Source: Deltaproteobacteria bacterium (GTDB lineage: Bacteria > Desulfobacterota > Syntrophia > Syntrophales > UBA5619). From it: 12,460 nucleotides of DNA. The stretch spans positions 1 through 12,460 of the forward strand of contig JAPLJW010000243.1 in the NCBI GenBank assembly GCA_026388365.1, written 5' to 3'. The notes under the pieces are model-generated. The model had not been told where the DNA came from, did no database searches, and saw only the letters and a program-made list of their open reading frames with translations. Positions 12,315 through 12,460 of the stretch are shown here, one piece after another (position 1 is the first letter of the stretch; every line of letters begins with the position of its first letter). The position numbers and the translations under genes were made by a program.

Positions 12315-12460
12315 ATGGAAGCGCTTATCGCGGAACTGAAGGTCAAGATCATCGATACCCTGTCCCTCCTGGATGTCGCCCCGGAAGATATCGGCGACGA
12401 TGACCTGCTCGTCGGGGGGGATCTGGGGATCGATTCCATCGACGTTCTGGAACTGGTCCT
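12315..12460 (+). CDS. Acyl carrier protein, N-terminal part (3' end outside window)
   Basis: 48 residues are visible from ATG 12315, which has a GGAAGAGG ribosome site 6 bases upstream. The LGIDSIDVLELV motif (from residue 37) carries Ser41, the predicted attachment site for 4'-phosphopantetheine. The preceding acidic stretch VAPEDIGDDDLLVGGD is typical of carrier proteins. The DSID form, rather than the DSLD of housekeeping AcpP, is common among dedicated carrier proteins of polyene and lipid clusters; this is from memory of the family. It starts 37 bases after the dehydrogenase stop and probably belongs to the same operon, which continues beyond the window. Confidence 0.9.
   Translation, partial: MEALIAELKVKIIDTLSLLDVAPEDIGDDDLLVGGDLGIDSIDVLELV

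Noticed and set aside
11015..12439. Long minus-strand open frame opposite the dehydrogenase
   Set aside because: The plus strand holds an unmistakable acyl-CoA dehydrogenase and ACP; the antisense product shows no domain and spans three plus-strand genes.

Overview
The window looks like a piece of a GC-rich, anaerobic-type Gram-negative chromosome, most likely a deltaproteobacterium (Desulfobacterota, in the Syntrophus/Smithella neighbourhood). This is inferred from the protein families present (cobalamin-type radical SAM protein, tripartite tricarboxylate transporter, PEP-CTERM remnant, LCAD-type acyl dehydrogenase) and from the dispersed-repeat style. It is not proven by any marker gene.

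Layout. (1) Positions 3-3876, plus strand, GC-rich: a tightly packed lipid/polyketide-type operon. It holds the C-terminal end of a beta-ketoacyl-ACP synthase, a hotdog acyl thioesterase, a free-standing polyketide-synthase-type dehydratase (double hotdog), a PlsY-type acyl-phosphate:glycerol-3-phosphate acyltransferase, a 120-bp nested palindromic repeat, and a B12-binding-type radical SAM protein. (2) Positions 3877-8620, clearly less GC-rich: an intergenic stretch, then a PrpF-family isomerase followed by a complete TctC-TctB-TctA carboxylate transporter. Together they look like an uptake-and-isomerisation module for an unsaturated di- or tricarboxylate. (3) Positions 8621-9700: decayed DNA. 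It contains a broken PEP-CTERM/GEVED surface-protein remnant, a good intrinsic terminator, and a minus-strand remnant of a DUF4143-type ATPase with a 14-bp duplication, an in-frame stop and an internal deletion. (4) Positions 9701-10549, minus strand: a single-pass membrane protein with an Ig/cadherin-like exterior, read from a near-consensus promoter that would give a leaderless mRNA. (5) Positions 10689-12460, plus strand, GC-rich: an ApeP-like hotdog dehydratase, an acyl-CoA/acyl-ACP dehydrogenase of the long-chain (LCAD) type, and the start of an acyl carrier protein.

How it works together. Regions 1 and 5 share style and chemistry: condensation, dehydration (two different hotdog dehydratases), dehydrogenation, carrier protein, thioester release and transfer to glycerol-3-phosphate. 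The simplest reading is one specialised acyl-chain pathway, perhaps aryl-polyene-like or another unusual unsaturated or modified membrane lipid, whose locus is interrupted by the transporter island and the decayed DNA. The radical SAM enzyme is the best candidate for an unusual carbon-skeleton modification. No ketoreductase, ligase or second synthase lies inside the window, so the product cannot be named.
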